Below, piece after piece: positions 1-10,970 of a DNA stretch of 64,000 nt. Made by a program: the position numbers and the translations under genes. Positions within the stretch are counted from its first letter, which is position 1; each line of letters starts with the position of its first letter. The notes under the pieces are model-generated. The model was not told the origin of the DNA, ran no database searches, and saw only the letters and a program-made list of their open reading frames with translations. Source of the stretch: Pseudonocardia sp. CNS-139 (GTDB lineage Bacteria; Actinomycetota; Actinomycetes; Mycobacteriales; Pseudonocardiaceae); NCBI GenBank assembly GCA_001942415.1, contig MKJX01000044.1, positions 35,058-99,057 on the forward strand, written 5' to 3'.

Positions 1-74
1 CTCCGGCACCACCCCGGGCAGCCGGGTGTGAACCTCGTCCCACGCGCACGTTTCCGGTTCGTGCCGGTGCGACC

Positions 75-87
75 CTGACCAGGTCAG
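75..87. promoter_or_regulatory. Small palindrome upstream of panB, possible operator
   Basis: CTGACC-A-GGTCAG is a perfect inverted repeat with 6-bp arms, about 50 bp before the panB start. Positions 1-138 hold no complete gene. A reading frame ending in TGA at 29-31 could be the tail of an upstream gene but is too short to judge. No regulator can be named, and a chance palindrome is possible. Confidence 0.25.
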
Positions 88-138
88 CAGCCTGACGACC
101 CGGGGACCCGCCAGGGCCTCGAGGGAGGACGGACATCG

Positions 139-981
139 ATGTCTGAGCAGGAACTCGCGCCTCCGTACGGCGGCGCGGCCCGGCCGAAGCGCGTACGCAT
201 CCCGCACCTGCGCGAGATGAAGGACCGCGGGGAGCGGTGGGCGATGCTCACCGCCTACGACGCCTACACCGCCGAGATCTTCGACGAGGCCGGCATCCCC
301 GTGCTCCTCGTCGGCGACTCGGCCGCCAACAACGTCTACGGCTACGAGAACACGCTGCCGGTCACCGTCGACGAGATGCTGCCGCTGGTCAAGGCGGTCG
401 TCCGCGGTGCGCGGTCCGCGCTGGTCGTGGCCGACCTGCCCTTCGGCAGCTACCAGGACGGCCCGAGCCAGGCGCTCGCCACCGCCGTCCGGTTCATGAA
501 GGAGGGCGGCGCGCACGCGGTCAAGCTGGAGGGCGGCACGCGGTTCGTCCCGCAGGTCGACGCGCTGGCCGGCGCGGGCATCCCGGTGATGGCGCACCTC
601 GGCTTCACGCCGCAGAGCGAGCACGCGCTCGGCGGCTACCGGGTGCAGGGCCGCGGCGCCGCCGCCGACAGGCTCGTCGAGGACGCCGTCGCGCTGCAGG
701 ACGCGGGCGCGTTCGCCGTGGTGCTGGAGATGGTGCCGGCCGACGTCGCCAAGCGGGTCACCGGCGAGCTCGCCATCCCGACGATCGGCATCGGCGCCGG
801 CCCGGAGTGCGACGCCCAGGTGCTCGTCTGGTCGGACATGGCCGGCATGAACCGGGGCCGTGCGCCGCGGTTCGTCAAGCGGTACGCCGACGTCGGCGGG
901 GTGCTGCTGGACGCCGCTCGGCGCTTCGGCGACGACGTGCGCGCCGGCACCTATCCCGACGTCGAGCACTCGTACACGTAG
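139..981 (+). CDS. panB: 3-methyl-2-oxobutanoate hydroxymethyltransferase (PanB)
   Basis: Transfers a hydroxymethyl group from 5,10-methylenetetrahydrofolate to 2-oxoisovalerate to form ketopantoate, the first committed step of pantothenate and CoA synthesis in the cytosol. The 280-residue frame is intact and of normal family length. Family motifs are visible: [20 protein letters not shown] near residue 36, [26 protein letters not shown], and the [19 protein letters not shown] block with the GAG loop near residue 217. The ATG follows a GAGGGAGGA ribosome-binding site at about 120-129. It stands alone and converges with the minus-strand GCS2-family gene 43 bp downstream. Confidence 0.97.
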   Translation: MSEQELAPPYGGAARPKRVRIPHLREMKDRGERWAMLTAYDAYTAEIFDEAGIPVLLVGDSAANNVYGYENTLPVTVDEMLPLVKAVVRGARSALVVADLPFGSYQDGPSQALATAVRFMKEGGAHAVKLEGGTRFVPQVDALAGAGIPVMAHLGFTPQSEHALGGYRVQGRGAAADRLVEDAVALQDAGAFAVVLEMVPADVAKRVTGELAIPTIGIGAGPECDAQVLVWSDMAGMNRGRAPRFVKRYADVGGVLLDAARRFGDDVRAGTYPDVEHSYT

Positions 982-1024
982 GACCTCCCGCACGGCGCGG
1001 ACCCAGCCGCGCCCGTGCGGTGAC

Positions 1025-2115
1025 CTACCTCGTGAGCCCGGCCACCACGTCGCCCGCCTCGTACGCCGCCAGCATGGCGTCGGCCGGGGACGTACGGCGG
1101 GCCCACCGCTCCCGCAGCGCGCCAGCCGGGCCAGGTCGTCCGGGCGGCCCGCCAGCGCCGCCGTGGCGGCCTCCAGCAGCACTCCGGTCTGCGCGTGCAC
1201 CTCGTCGTCGGCGAGCCCCTCCACGGCGACGTGCTGGTGCAGCGCGGCGTCCGGCGTGGTGCGACGGCCGGGCAGCGAGCGGTCCAGCACCAGCCCGGTG
1301 AGCAGGCTGAGCAGCTCGCCGTAGAGGTCCGGGTCGGGGCACGCGTCGAACGCCTTGAACTCCACCCGCCCGATCTCCGCGGGCAGCCGGGCCACCTGCG
1401 TGAGCGACGGGTCCGCCGGCACCTGCCCGTCCGCACCCGCCAGGAACACCAGCACCGCCGGCCGGGCCCCGGTGCGCACCGCCGTGCGGGCCGACAGCCC
1501 GCCCCACGGCTTCCCGTCCCGGAACGGCGAGGAGAACGACAGCGGCACCAGCCAGGGGCTGTAGTGCGTCAGCTTGCGCCCGGCGTCCACCAGCGCGGCG
1601 TTGTCGAGGCCGGCGGCCGACAGGTTGAGGTCCGGACCGTACGTCGACATGTGCAGGTGGGCCGTGCGCTCCTCCGGCGAGCCCATCCGGTGCGCCCGCT
1701 CCCACGCGTTGAGCGGCGGCTCGATCGTGTACTCCGAGCGCACCGGGTTGAACGAGATCGTCGTCGTGCGCAGCCCGGTGGCCGCCAGCGCATCGTCCAG
1801 CAGCGTGACGTCGGCCCGCAGCGCGGCGACCGCGGCGTCCACCGAGGGGTGGATGCGGGTGCGGACCTCCAGCCCCTTCGGGTCGCAGCGGACGAGCCCG
1901 CCATGCTCGTCGAACCGCTCGTAGCCCTCGACGTACCAGCGCTTGCGCTTGATGCCCTGGTCGCCGACGCGCAGGTCCGGGTAGTCGGCCGGGTCCTCCG
2001 GCAGGGCGTCGACCACGGCCTGGAGCTGCTCGAACGTGGTGTTCGTGTAGTCCGCGAAACGGCCGTCCACCTGGATCAGCGCACACTCGTGCTCGATCCC
2101 GTAGCGGAACTCCAC
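1025..2115 (-). CDS. Glutamate-cysteine ligase family 2 (GCS2/YbdK-type) carboxylate-amine ligase, frameshifted near the 3' end
   Basis: ATP-grasp-like carboxylate-amine ligase of the GCS2 family; members join glutamate to an amine or cysteine, and the true substrate here is unknown. About 363 residues begin at GTG 2115 (VEFRYGIEHECALIQVDGRF), with a GAGGAGG site directly upstream. The family N-terminal signature FRYGIEHE is clear, and the central motifs TTTISFNPVRSEYTIEPP, HLHMSTYGPDLNLS and FSSPFRDGKPWGGLSART are conserved. Near 1121 one base appears lost (GGCCGCG read as GGCGCG), so the last 32 or so residues (ALRERWARRTSPADA onward) lie in the next frame and end at TAG 1025. It diverges from the nitroreductase. 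Confidence 0.85.
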
Positions 2116-2194
2116 CCTGTGACCTCCTCGACCGGTGAGCGGAACCTCCGCCGCGATGAGGGTAGCCTCACAACATCCGGCGACGGAGGTGTTC

Positions 2195-2782
2195 GTGTCT
2201 GGTACTGCGGTGGGCCCGCTGACGGGCCAGGACCTGCTGGCGTTGCTCCACGACCGCCGCTCCCGTCCCGCGCTCGCCGCGCCCGCGCCCGACGCCGCCC
2301 AGCTCGCCGAGATCCTCCGGGCCGCCGCCACTGCTCCCGACCACGGCCGCCTGCGGCCCTGGCGCTTCGTCGTCGTGGACGAGGGTGCCCGTTCCGGGCT
2401 CGGCGATGCGTTCGCCGCCGCGCACGCCGACCGCGACCCCACCGTCACCCCCGCCGACCTCGAACGCACCCGCGGCAAGGCACACCGCGCGCCGATGATC
2501 GTCGTCGTGGTGAGCACGCCCCACCCGCACCCGAAGATCGCCATGTGGGAGCAGCGGGCGTCGGCCGTCTGCGTCGCGCACGGGGTGGTGCTGGCCGCGC
2601 ACGCCCTCGGGTTCGGGGCGATGTGGCGGTCGGGCTGGTTCGGCACCGCCCCCAAGGTGCGCGCCCACCTGGGCCTGGACGACACCGAGGAGGTGACGGC
2701 GTGGGTCTACCTGGGCACCCCCAGCGGCCCCACCCCACCACCCCGCCAACCCGCCCACCTGCCGGTGACCTGGCTCCAGTAA
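2195..2782 (+). CDS. Nitroreductase family protein (YdjA-like)
   Basis: FMN-dependent nitroreductase-fold protein that probably reduces nitro, quinone or similar acceptors with NAD(P)H; substrate unknown. About 195 residues. The frame opens at GTG 2135, but GTG 2195 is preferred because GGAGG at 2185-2189 precedes it and the preceding residues resemble nothing. Diagnostic segments are LLALLHDRRSRPAL, AAATAPDHGRLRPWRFVVV, WEQRASAVCVAHGVVLAAHA and GFGAMWRSGWF, typical of the YdjA branch. It shares a short divergent promoter region with the GCS2-family ligase and converges with the RNB ribonuclease across a repeat element. Confidence 0.88.
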   Translation: MSGTAVGPLTGQDLLALLHDRRSRPALAAPAPDAAQLAEILRAAATAPDHGRLRPWRFVVVDEGARSGLGDAFAAAHADRDPTVTPADLERTRGKAHRAPMIVVVVSTPHPHPKIAMWEQRASAVCVAHGVVLAAHALGFGAMWRSGWFGTAPKVRAHLGLDDTEEVTAWVYLGTPSGPTPPPRQPAHLPVTWLQ

Positions 2783-2794
2783 CCCCGCCCAGAA

Positions 2795-2857
2795 TGCATT
2801 GTGGAGCCAAAATGCAGTCTGGAGCGCCCGAAAACTGCGTTATGGAGCCATAATGCG
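2795..2857. repeat. Two tandem copies of a 22-bp palindrome, 41-bp period
   Basis: Unit A (2795-2816) pairs TGCATTGTGG with CCAAAATGCA around an AG centre. Unit B (2836-2857) pairs TGCGTTATGG with CCATAATGCG around the same AG. Each arm pair has one mismatch or wobble, and the units start exactly 41 bp apart with related following sequence (GTCTGGAGCGCC and GTCGGGGGCGCC). The element lies between the stops of convergent genes and is much richer in A/T than its surroundings. A bidirectional terminator or dispersed REP-like element both fit. Confidence 0.75.
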
Positions 2858-2882
2858 GTCGGGGGCGCCTCACGTGCGCTGG

Positions 2883-4295
2883 TCACGTGGCGGTGAACTC
2901 CATGCGGCCCGTCGCGGGGTTGGCCTCGGTCAGGCGGACCTTCACCAGCGTGCCCGCCGCCAGCCGGCCCGTGCAGCGGGCCAGCACCGGCGGGGCCGGT
3001 ACGTAGACCTCACCCGGCTCGCCCTCGGGACCGGTGGGACGCAGCACCACGGCGTCGAACTCCTCCCCGACGCGCGGGGCCAGCAGCGCGGCCTCGGTGC
3101 GATCGACGCAGGCCCGGTCGACCTTGCCCGCGAGCGTGTCGGACGTCGCCATGATCTCCGGGAGGTCCGGCAGGGCCGCGCGCAGCCAGTCGGGCAGCTC
3201 CTCGCCCGCCGCGACCGCGAGGCACACCTCGGTGCCGAACCGGTCGGCCAGCCGCCGCAGCGGCGCCGTGACGTGCGTGTACGGCGCACCGATGCCGCCG
3301 TGGCCGGGGTCCTCGGGCGGCGCGAGCCCGGCCGACGCGTCGAACGCGGCGTACCCGGCCCCGCGCAGCAGCGCCGTCGCCGCCCGCCGGACGGCGAGCG
3401 CGGCACGGTCGTCGGCGGGCAGCCCGGCCAGCAGCTCGGCCACCGACGTGCCGCCGGGCCACTCGACGCCCAGCTGCCCGACGGCCCGCCGGAACGCCGC
3501 CAGCGCGTCCGGCTCAGGCGCGGGCAGCGTGCGCAGCAGCCCGACGCCCGCCGTCAGCATCATCCGGGCCGCCGCCATGCCCGTGAGCAGCGACATCTCC
3601 GCGTTCCACGACTCGACGTCCAACCGGCGGCGGACCTGCACGGTCCAGCCGCCCGCGCCGTCCGGCACGACCTCCTGCTCGGGCAGCTCCAGCTCGATCG
3701 CCCCGCGCCGCACCGCCCGCTCGCGGCGCAGCCGCCCCAGCGCCGGCAGGGCGGCGATCGCCGGGTGCAGCCGGTCGCGTCGACGTCGGCCTGCACGCCC
3801 GCGTAGTCGAGCCGGGCCCGCGACCGCACGAGCGCCCGCCGGACGTCCACCGCGACCTCCTCGCCGGCGGAGTCGAGGTCGAACGTCCACAGCACGGCCG
3901 CCCGCGGCCCGTCCGGGAGCAGGCTCGCCGCGCCCTCCGACAGGACCGGCGGGTGCAGCGGCACCGACCCGTCCGGCAGGTAGACGGTCTGGCCGCGGCG
4001 GCGGACCTCGGTGTCGAGCCGCCCGCCCGGGAGCACGACCACCCCGAGGTCGGCGATCGCGTAGTGCACGCGGAAGCCACTCCCCCGGCGTTCGACGCCG
4101 AGTGCCTGGTCGAGGTCCTTCGCGCCGGGCGGGTCGATCGTCACCAGCTCGACGGCGGTCGCGCCGTCCGGCCGTGGCCCGGCCGCTCGACCGCGGCCAG
4201 CTCCGCCTCCGCGAGCACGTCCGGCGGGAACGCCTCGGGAAGCGCGAACTCGGCCCGGACGGCGTCGAAGTCGGGACGCTCCGCGAAGGCTCCAC
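2883..4295 (-). CDS. RNB-domain (RNase II/R family) exoribonuclease, three frameshifts
   Basis: Predicted 3'-5' exoribonuclease with an RNB catalytic domain, about 470 residues. The catalytic acidic motif reads TIDPPGAKDLDQAL, giving three of the four usual Asp residues with Gln at the fourth. Later family blocks are VHYAIADLGVVVLPG, TVYLPDGSVPLHPPVLSEGAASLLP, SWNAEMSLLTGMAAARMM and APYTHVTAPLRRLADRF. Coding continuity is broken near 4275, 4176 and 3777, each fitting one lost base. The likely start is GTG 4295, 12 bp after the upstream DinB/MDMPI stop; there is no clear ribosome-binding site. Probably the last gene of the FAH-MDMPI-RNB transcript. Confidence 0.85.
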   Translation of the reverse strand: MEPSRSVPTSTPSGPSSRFPRRSRRTCSRRRSWPRSSGRATAGRRDRRRAGDDRPARREGPRPGTRRRTPGEWLPRALRDRRPRGGRAPGRAARHRGPPPRPDRLPAGRVGAAAPAGPVGGRGEPAPGRAAGGRAVDVRPRLRRRGGRGGRPAGARAVAGPARLRGRAGRRRRDRLHPAIAALPALGRLRRERAVRRGAIELELPEQEVVPDGAGGWTVQVRRRLDVESWNAEMSLLTGMAAARMMLTAGVGLLRTLPAPEPDALAAFRRAVGQLGVEWPGGTSVAELLAGLPADDRAALAVRRAATALLRGAGYAAFDASAGLAPPEDPGHGGIGAPYTHVTAPLRRLADRFGTEVCLAVAAGEELPDWLRAALPDLPEIMATSDTLAGKVDRACVDRTEAALLAPRVGEEFDAVVLRPTGPEGEPGEVYVPAPPVLARCTGRLAAGTLVKVRLTEANPATGRMEFTAT

Positions 4296-4306
4296 GGTGG
4301 GAGACG

Positions 4307-5034
4307 CTAGAGCCAGGCCGGAACGGCGGGAAGCTTGCGGCCCCCGTCGGCCAGCAGGGCCCGACCGTTGCTGCGCCCGAGCAGCCAGGCGAGGAGCTCC
4401 GGCGCCGGGCCGGAGACGGTCGCGGCCGCGTCTGGTCGCCGACCGGCCAGGCCCGGCCGTCCGGGGTGACCAGGCGCAGCGGCGGGCACTCCGGGCGTTC
4501 CCCCAACGACGCCGAGACCTCGGTGAGCAGCTCGGCGACCATCGGCGCGGGCAGGTCGGAGAAGGACGCGCCGACGTCCAGGTCGACGGCGTGGATCCAC
4601 ATCTCTCGCGCCCGCATCCACGGAATGTCGGTCGCCGGGATCTCACGCCCCTGCACGTTGGTGATGTGCGCCGACCACGCGCTCCTGGGCATCGCGCGCA
4701 CCACGTCCGCCAGCCGGTCCGACGACGCCACGACGTCGGCGCGGATCTCGGCGGGCGACCGCTTGGAGCCCTCCTGGATCGCGGCCTCCCGGGCCTCCCG
4801 GCTCGCGTACGCCGGCGTCGGGACCCCGGTGCGCGCCCACGTCAGCAGGTTGATCATCCCGTCGGCGTTGCGCGCCACGTGGGACAGCACGTGGGCCCGG
4901 CTCCAGCCGGGCAGCGCCGACGGTGCGGGGAAGGCGTCGTCGCCCATGCGCGTCATCAGCCCGCGCAGGTGGGCGGCCCCGTCCCCGGCCCAGGCCAGGG
5001 ACTGGGCGAGCGTGCGGGTGCCGCCTGTGGTCAC
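4307..5034 (-). CDS. Maleylpyruvate isomerase family mycothiol-dependent enzyme (DinB/MDMPI), one frameshift
   Basis: About 242 residues. The N-terminal DinB-like metal-binding domain shows the motif LPGWSRAHVLSHVARNADGM near residue 41, and a second His-rich helix is seen at WMRAREMWIHAVDLDVG. The C-terminal MDMPI domain ends ATVSGPAPELLAWLLGRSNG. One base is lost near 4440 (GACCCAGAC read as GACCAGAC). Start GTG 5034 overlaps the FAH stop as GTGA, so translation is probably coupled. Relatives isomerise maleylpyruvate with mycothiol. An FAH partner fits an aromatic-ring-cleavage branch such as gentisate, but no dioxygenase is present here, so the substrate is inferred. Confidence 0.87.
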
Positions 5035-5859
5035 CGTTCTTCCTCGAGCCGACAGAGGTTGCGGCACTCCCCGACCCCGGCCACCGTCGTGACCAGCACG
5101 TTCCCGTCCTTGAGGTACCGCGGGGGCGTGCGGGCGTGGCCGACGCCGCCGGGCGTGCCGGTCGCGATGACGTCGCCCGGGTTGAGCGTGACGATCGCCG
5201 AGAGGTAGACGACCAGGTCGACCGGCGTGAACACCAGCTCCGCCGTGGTCGAACGCTGCATCGTCTCGCCGTCGATCTCGGTCGAGACCTCCCAGCCGCC
5301 CTCGGGCAGCTCGTCGGGCGTGACCAGCCACGGGCCGAGCGGGGTGCTGCGCTCGAACGTCTTGCCCTGCAGGAACTGCTTGGTGCGGTACTGGAAGTCG
5401 CGCACGCTGACGTCGTGAGCACCGTGTAGCCGGCAATCGCGGCCGCCGCCTCGGCGGGCGTGGCGTGCCGCACCGGCCTGCCGATCACGAAGGTCAGCTC
5501 GACCTCGTAGTCGATGGCCGTCGAGATCCGCGGCAGCAGGATGTCGTCGTACGCGCCGACCAGCGAGGGGGCGTACTTCGCGAACACCGTGGGGTGGTCG
5601 GGCAGCTGGTTGCCCATCTCCTGCACGTGGTCGCGGTAGTTCAGCCGACGCAGATGATCTTCTCGGGGGACGGCACCAGCGGCGCGTAGTCCAGCCCGTC
5701 GAGCCGGTGCGACGGGCCGGTGGCCGCGGCGGCGTGCTCCGCCCAGCCCGGCCGCTCCAGCAGCGCGCGCACGTCCGCGTCGCCCGTCTCCACCGCCGCG
5801 TCCGCGTCCACCCGCACCGCGCGGTGCCCCGCCGCGGTCCGGATCGTCGCCAGCCTCAT
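5031..5859 (-). CDS. Fumarylacetoacetate hydrolase family protein, two frameshifts
   Basis: Predicted metal-dependent C-C hydrolase or isomerase acting on acylpyruvates, about 276 residues. Start ATG 5859 follows GAGGAG. The N-terminal domain is MRLATIRTAAGHRAVRVD. The catalytic FAH domain carries PSEKIICVGLNYRDH, FAKYAPSLVG, IDYEVELTFVIGR, DFQYRTKQF, GPWLVTPDELP and IATGTPGGVGHART, all family hallmarks including the metal-site Glu pair. Breaks at about 5643 (GGCCTG read as GGCTG) and 5416 (CTCAACG read as CTCACG) each remove one base of a doublet. It overlaps the DinB/MDMPI start. The CoxL-like gene lies upstream on the same strand, 118 bp away. Confidence 0.9.
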
Positions 5860-5977
5860 CCCGTCTCCTCGCCCCTCGTCGCGCGCCGTCACCTGCCGGA
5901 GGGAGTCTCACCCAACCGGAGGCGGCCCGCCCTGTCGGGGCCGTCACCGTCACGGGCGACGGCCCCCGGTTCGTGAC

Positions 5978-8368
5978 TCAGATCTCGCCGCCGGCCGCCT
6001 CGCCCGCGGCCGGTGCGCGCGTCGGGAGCGTCGCGAAGACGGTGGGCGGCTCGCGCCAGACGTCCGGGAGCGTGCCCGCGCGGGCGTCCTGCACCGCCCG
6101 CCACACCCGCTCCGGCGTGCACGGCAGGTCCACGTGCCGCACCCCGAGGTGGCTCAGGGCGTCGACCACGGCGTTCTGCACCGCCGGCGTCGACCCGACC
6201 GACGCGGACTCGCCGATCCCCTTCGCACCCAGCGGGTTCATCGGGGTGGGCGTCTCGGTGTTGCTGGCCTCGTAGGTGATCAGGTCGGCCGCGCTGGGCA
6301 TCCGGTAGTCCGCCAGCGTCGCCGTGAGCGGCTGGCCCTCGGCGTCGAAGAGGATCTCCTCGTACAGGGCCTGCGCGATGCCCTGCGCCAGCCCGCCGTG
6401 CTGCTGGCCCTCGACGAGCAGCGGGTTGAGCACCCGCCCGCAGTCGTCGACCGCGACGTGCCGCACGGGCGTGACCCGGCCGGTGTCCGTGTCGACCTCC
6501 ACCACCGAGACGTGCGCCCCGAACGGGAACGTGGCCCCGGCCTGCTGGAAGTCCAGCCCGGCGGCCAGCGCCTCGCCGTCGGTCTCGGCGGCCGTCGCGA
6601 GCTGCGCCCACGTCAGCGTCACCGACGGCACGCCCGCCACGCCGAACACGCCGACGCCGGCGTCGTCGGTGACCAGGTCGATGTCGTCGACCGAGGCCTC
6701 CAGCATCGCGGCCGCCCGCTTGCGGGCCTGCTCCAGCACGTCGTCCGCGGCCGCCCGGACGGCGCTGCCGCCCATCTGCAGCGAGCGCGACCCGCCGGTG
6801 CCCCGCCGCGCGGCACCACCGCCGTGTCCGACTGCACGAAGCTGATCTTCTCGACCGGGATGCCCAGCCGGTCGCTCGCCAGCATCGCGAACGCCGTCGG
6901 GTGGCCCTGGCCGTGGCCGGACGTGCCGGCCGAGATCGTCGCCGAGCCGTCCGGGTGCACGGTGACCGAGCCGAACTCGGTGCCGCCGCCGCCCGCGGTG
7001 ATCTCGACGTAGACGCAGATCCCGACGCCCAGCTGGACCGGGTCACCGGACTCGCGGCGCTCCTGCTGCTCCTCGCGCACCTTCGCGTAGTCGACGACCC
7101 GCAGCGCCTCGCGCAGGGGCAGGTCGTAGTCGCCGACGTCGTAGTTGCGCCCGGCAGCGTGCGGTGCGGGAAGTCGGCCGGGTCGATGAGGTTGCGCCGG
7201 CGCAGCTCCACCGGGTCCATACCCAGCTCGGCCGCGGCGATGTCCATGATCCGTTCGAGGTGCGCGGTGGCCTCGGGGCGCCCGGCCCCGCGGAACGCTC
7301 CCATCGGCGTGGTGTTGGTCAGCGCCACCGCCGCGTCGAAGCCGATCTTCGGCACCCGGTAGACGCCCGGGCTCATCGTGTACGTCGAGCCGAAGACGAG
7401 CGCGCCGCCGAACCCGGCGTACGCCCCGCTGTCGGCCACCACCCTCGCCCGCAGGCCCGTGATGTCCCCGGCGCGGGTGAGGCCCAGCTCGTAGTAGGCG
7501 ATCTGGCCGCGCCCGTGCGGCATCGAGACGAGGTTCTCCGAGCGCGTCTCGACCCACGTCACCGGCCGGTCCAGGGCCCGCGCGACGCCGACCGCCACCG
7601 TGTGCTCGGCGATCATGCCGGCCTTGCCGCCGAACCCGCCGCCGACGTGCGGGGCGATCACCCGCACCCGCTCGGGGTCCACGTCGAACAGGCGCGCCGC
7701 CTGGTTGCGGAACGCGTGCGGCATCTGCGTGGACACCCAGATCGTCAGGTCGTACTGCGAGTGCCGGCCGCCCGGCTCGACCGCGATCGCGTTGCCCTCC
7801 ATCGGCATCACGGCCAGCCGCTGGTTGACCATCCGCGCCCGCACGACCACCTCGCGTCCGCCAGCGGGTCGCCGTCGGCCTCGGCGTCCGAGCGCTCGCC
7901 CTTGGCGAGGTTGCCGCCCAGCTCCGGGAACTGCACCGGGGCGTCCGGCGCGAGCGCCGCCTCCATGTCGACCACCGCGGGCAGCGGGTCGTAGTCGACC
8001 TCGACCAGCTCGACCGCGTCGACGGCCGCGGCCTTCGTCTCCGCGACGACAACCGCCACGGCCTCGCCGACGAACCGGACCCGGTCGGTCGCGAGCGGCG
8101 GGCGGGGCGTGTCCGCGTTGACCACCATCAGGCCGTGGTGGGCCGGCAGGTCCAGGTCGGCGGCGGTGAGCACGGCGACGACGCCGGGTGCGGCGGCGGC
8201 CGCGGCCGTGTCGATCGCCGTGACGACGGCGTGGGCGTACGGGGAGCGGACGAACGCGAGGTGGAGGACACCGTCGATCTTGAGGTCACCCACGTAGACG
8301 CTGGCGCCGGTGACGAGGTCGCGGTCCTCGACCCGGCGCACGGAAGTGCCGAGTATCGATCCAGGCAT
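5978..8368 (-). CDS. Xanthine dehydrogenase/CoxL-family molybdopterin-binding subunit (form II type), three frameshifts
   Basis: Large molybdenum-cofactor subunit of the xanthine oxidase family, about 797 residues. Motifs in order: ILGTSVRRVEDRDLVTG, RFVGEAVAVVVAE, HVGGGFGGKAGM, GAFRGAGRPEATAHLERIMD, GHGQGHPTAFA, and the catalytic-Glu region GAKGIGESASVGSTPAV. The Mo-site loop GAFRGAGR matches the AYRGAGR form II/aldehyde-oxidase type, not the AYxCSFR loop of true CO dehydrogenase form I, so CO oxidation should not be assumed. Breaks near 7853, 7158 and 6802 each fit one lost base. No iron-sulfur (CoxS) or FAD (CoxM) subunit gene lies beside it in this window. Confidence 0.88.
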
Positions 8369-8568
8369 ACGTCGACACTACGGTTCGCCGATCCGCCCGT
8401 ACCAGCTGTTGACGGTTGCCCCTGAGCAGGGGAACCTCTCCTCGCGCGCAAGCGCCGCAGACCTCGCGCGACGGCCCGTCCGGCGCGCCAGCCCCGGGAG
8501 GTCGGACTGGTCGGGGGCCGGTCCGGCCTCCGACCCAACGTCACACCCGACCCTTCGCAAGGGCTTGT

Positions 8569-8574
8569 TAGGTT
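8569..8574 (+). promoter_or_regulatory. -10 element of a leaderless fumarase promoter
   Basis: TAGGTT fits the actinobacterial -10 pattern TANNNT and ends 6 bp before the GTG at 8581, so transcription would start at or next to the start codon. No ribosome-binding site is visible, which agrees with a leaderless mRNA. The rest of 8369-8568 shows no gene. Confidence 0.5.
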
Positions 8575-8580
8575 CGGCCC

Positions 8581-10226
<1,646 letters not shown>

Positions 10227-10230
<4 letters not shown>

Positions 10231-10883
10231 CCGCCGATGCGCAGCGTGGCGCCGTAGCGGCGCAGGTCCGCGTCGCGGTAGGTGACGGCGCCGTGCCGGC
10301 CCACCTCCACCAGGTAGAACGCCGAGCCGGCCGGCACGTCGGCCACCGCGAACGCGAACGTGCACGTCGTGAGCCCGGCGGCGCTGACCTGCGACATCGG
10401 GCGGCCGGGACCGAGCGCCCCGGTGGCGACGACCGCGCCCATCGGGTCGGCGACCGTGACCGCCGCGCCCTCCCGCACGTCGGTGTAGAGGCCCGCGCCC
10501 CGGCACGACGCGCCGTCGGCGGAGGCGCGTGCGTCGGCGAGCGTGACGGTGCCGCGCACCGGGAAGAGCGCCGGCGCGACCGCGGCGCCGCTCTCGGCGG
10601 CGACCGCCGGAGCGGCGGCCGGCGGGCCGGCCGCCACCGCGCCCAGCACCAGCGCCGTGGTGACCCCTGCGACCATGGCCAGCAGGATCGCCACCGCGAG
10701 CGCCACCGTGGCGCCGTCGCGCGCCGCCGAGGACGGCACCGAGACCGGAACGGCGGGCGGCACCGGCCGGCGCGGCAGCGCCAGCTCGACGGTGGGCGGG
10801 TCGGCGCTCGGCGACTCCGCAGGGCGGTCGATCGGGACGTCCGTGAGCACCGCGGGCGCGGCCGGCGGTGTCCAGGAGGTCAT
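10227..10883 (-). CDS. Hypothetical protein with one transmembrane helix
   Basis: Intact 218-residue protein not assigned to a family. The N-terminal 55 residues are Pro-rich and probably cytoplasmic. A hydrophobic helix, [20 protein letters not shown], spans about residues 61-80. An Ala/Pro linker leads to an extracytoplasmic domain of about 115 residues with a Cys pair ([14 protein letters not shown] and [12 protein letters not shown]) that could form a disulfide. The domain looks like a short beta-rich secreted module. The stop overlaps the fumarase stop; function unknown. Confidence 0.75.
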
Positions 10884-10970
10884 CGGCCTTCCTCGGAGGT
10901 GCGGGGACGGGTCCCGATCAGTGTCCCGGACCCAGGTCGCGGGACGATGAACGCGTATTACCGCGGGCGT

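Noticed and set aside
5978..8368. True aerobic CO dehydrogenase (form I)
   Set aside because: The active-site loop is GAFRGAGR rather than AYxCSFR, and no CoxM/CoxS genes accompany it.
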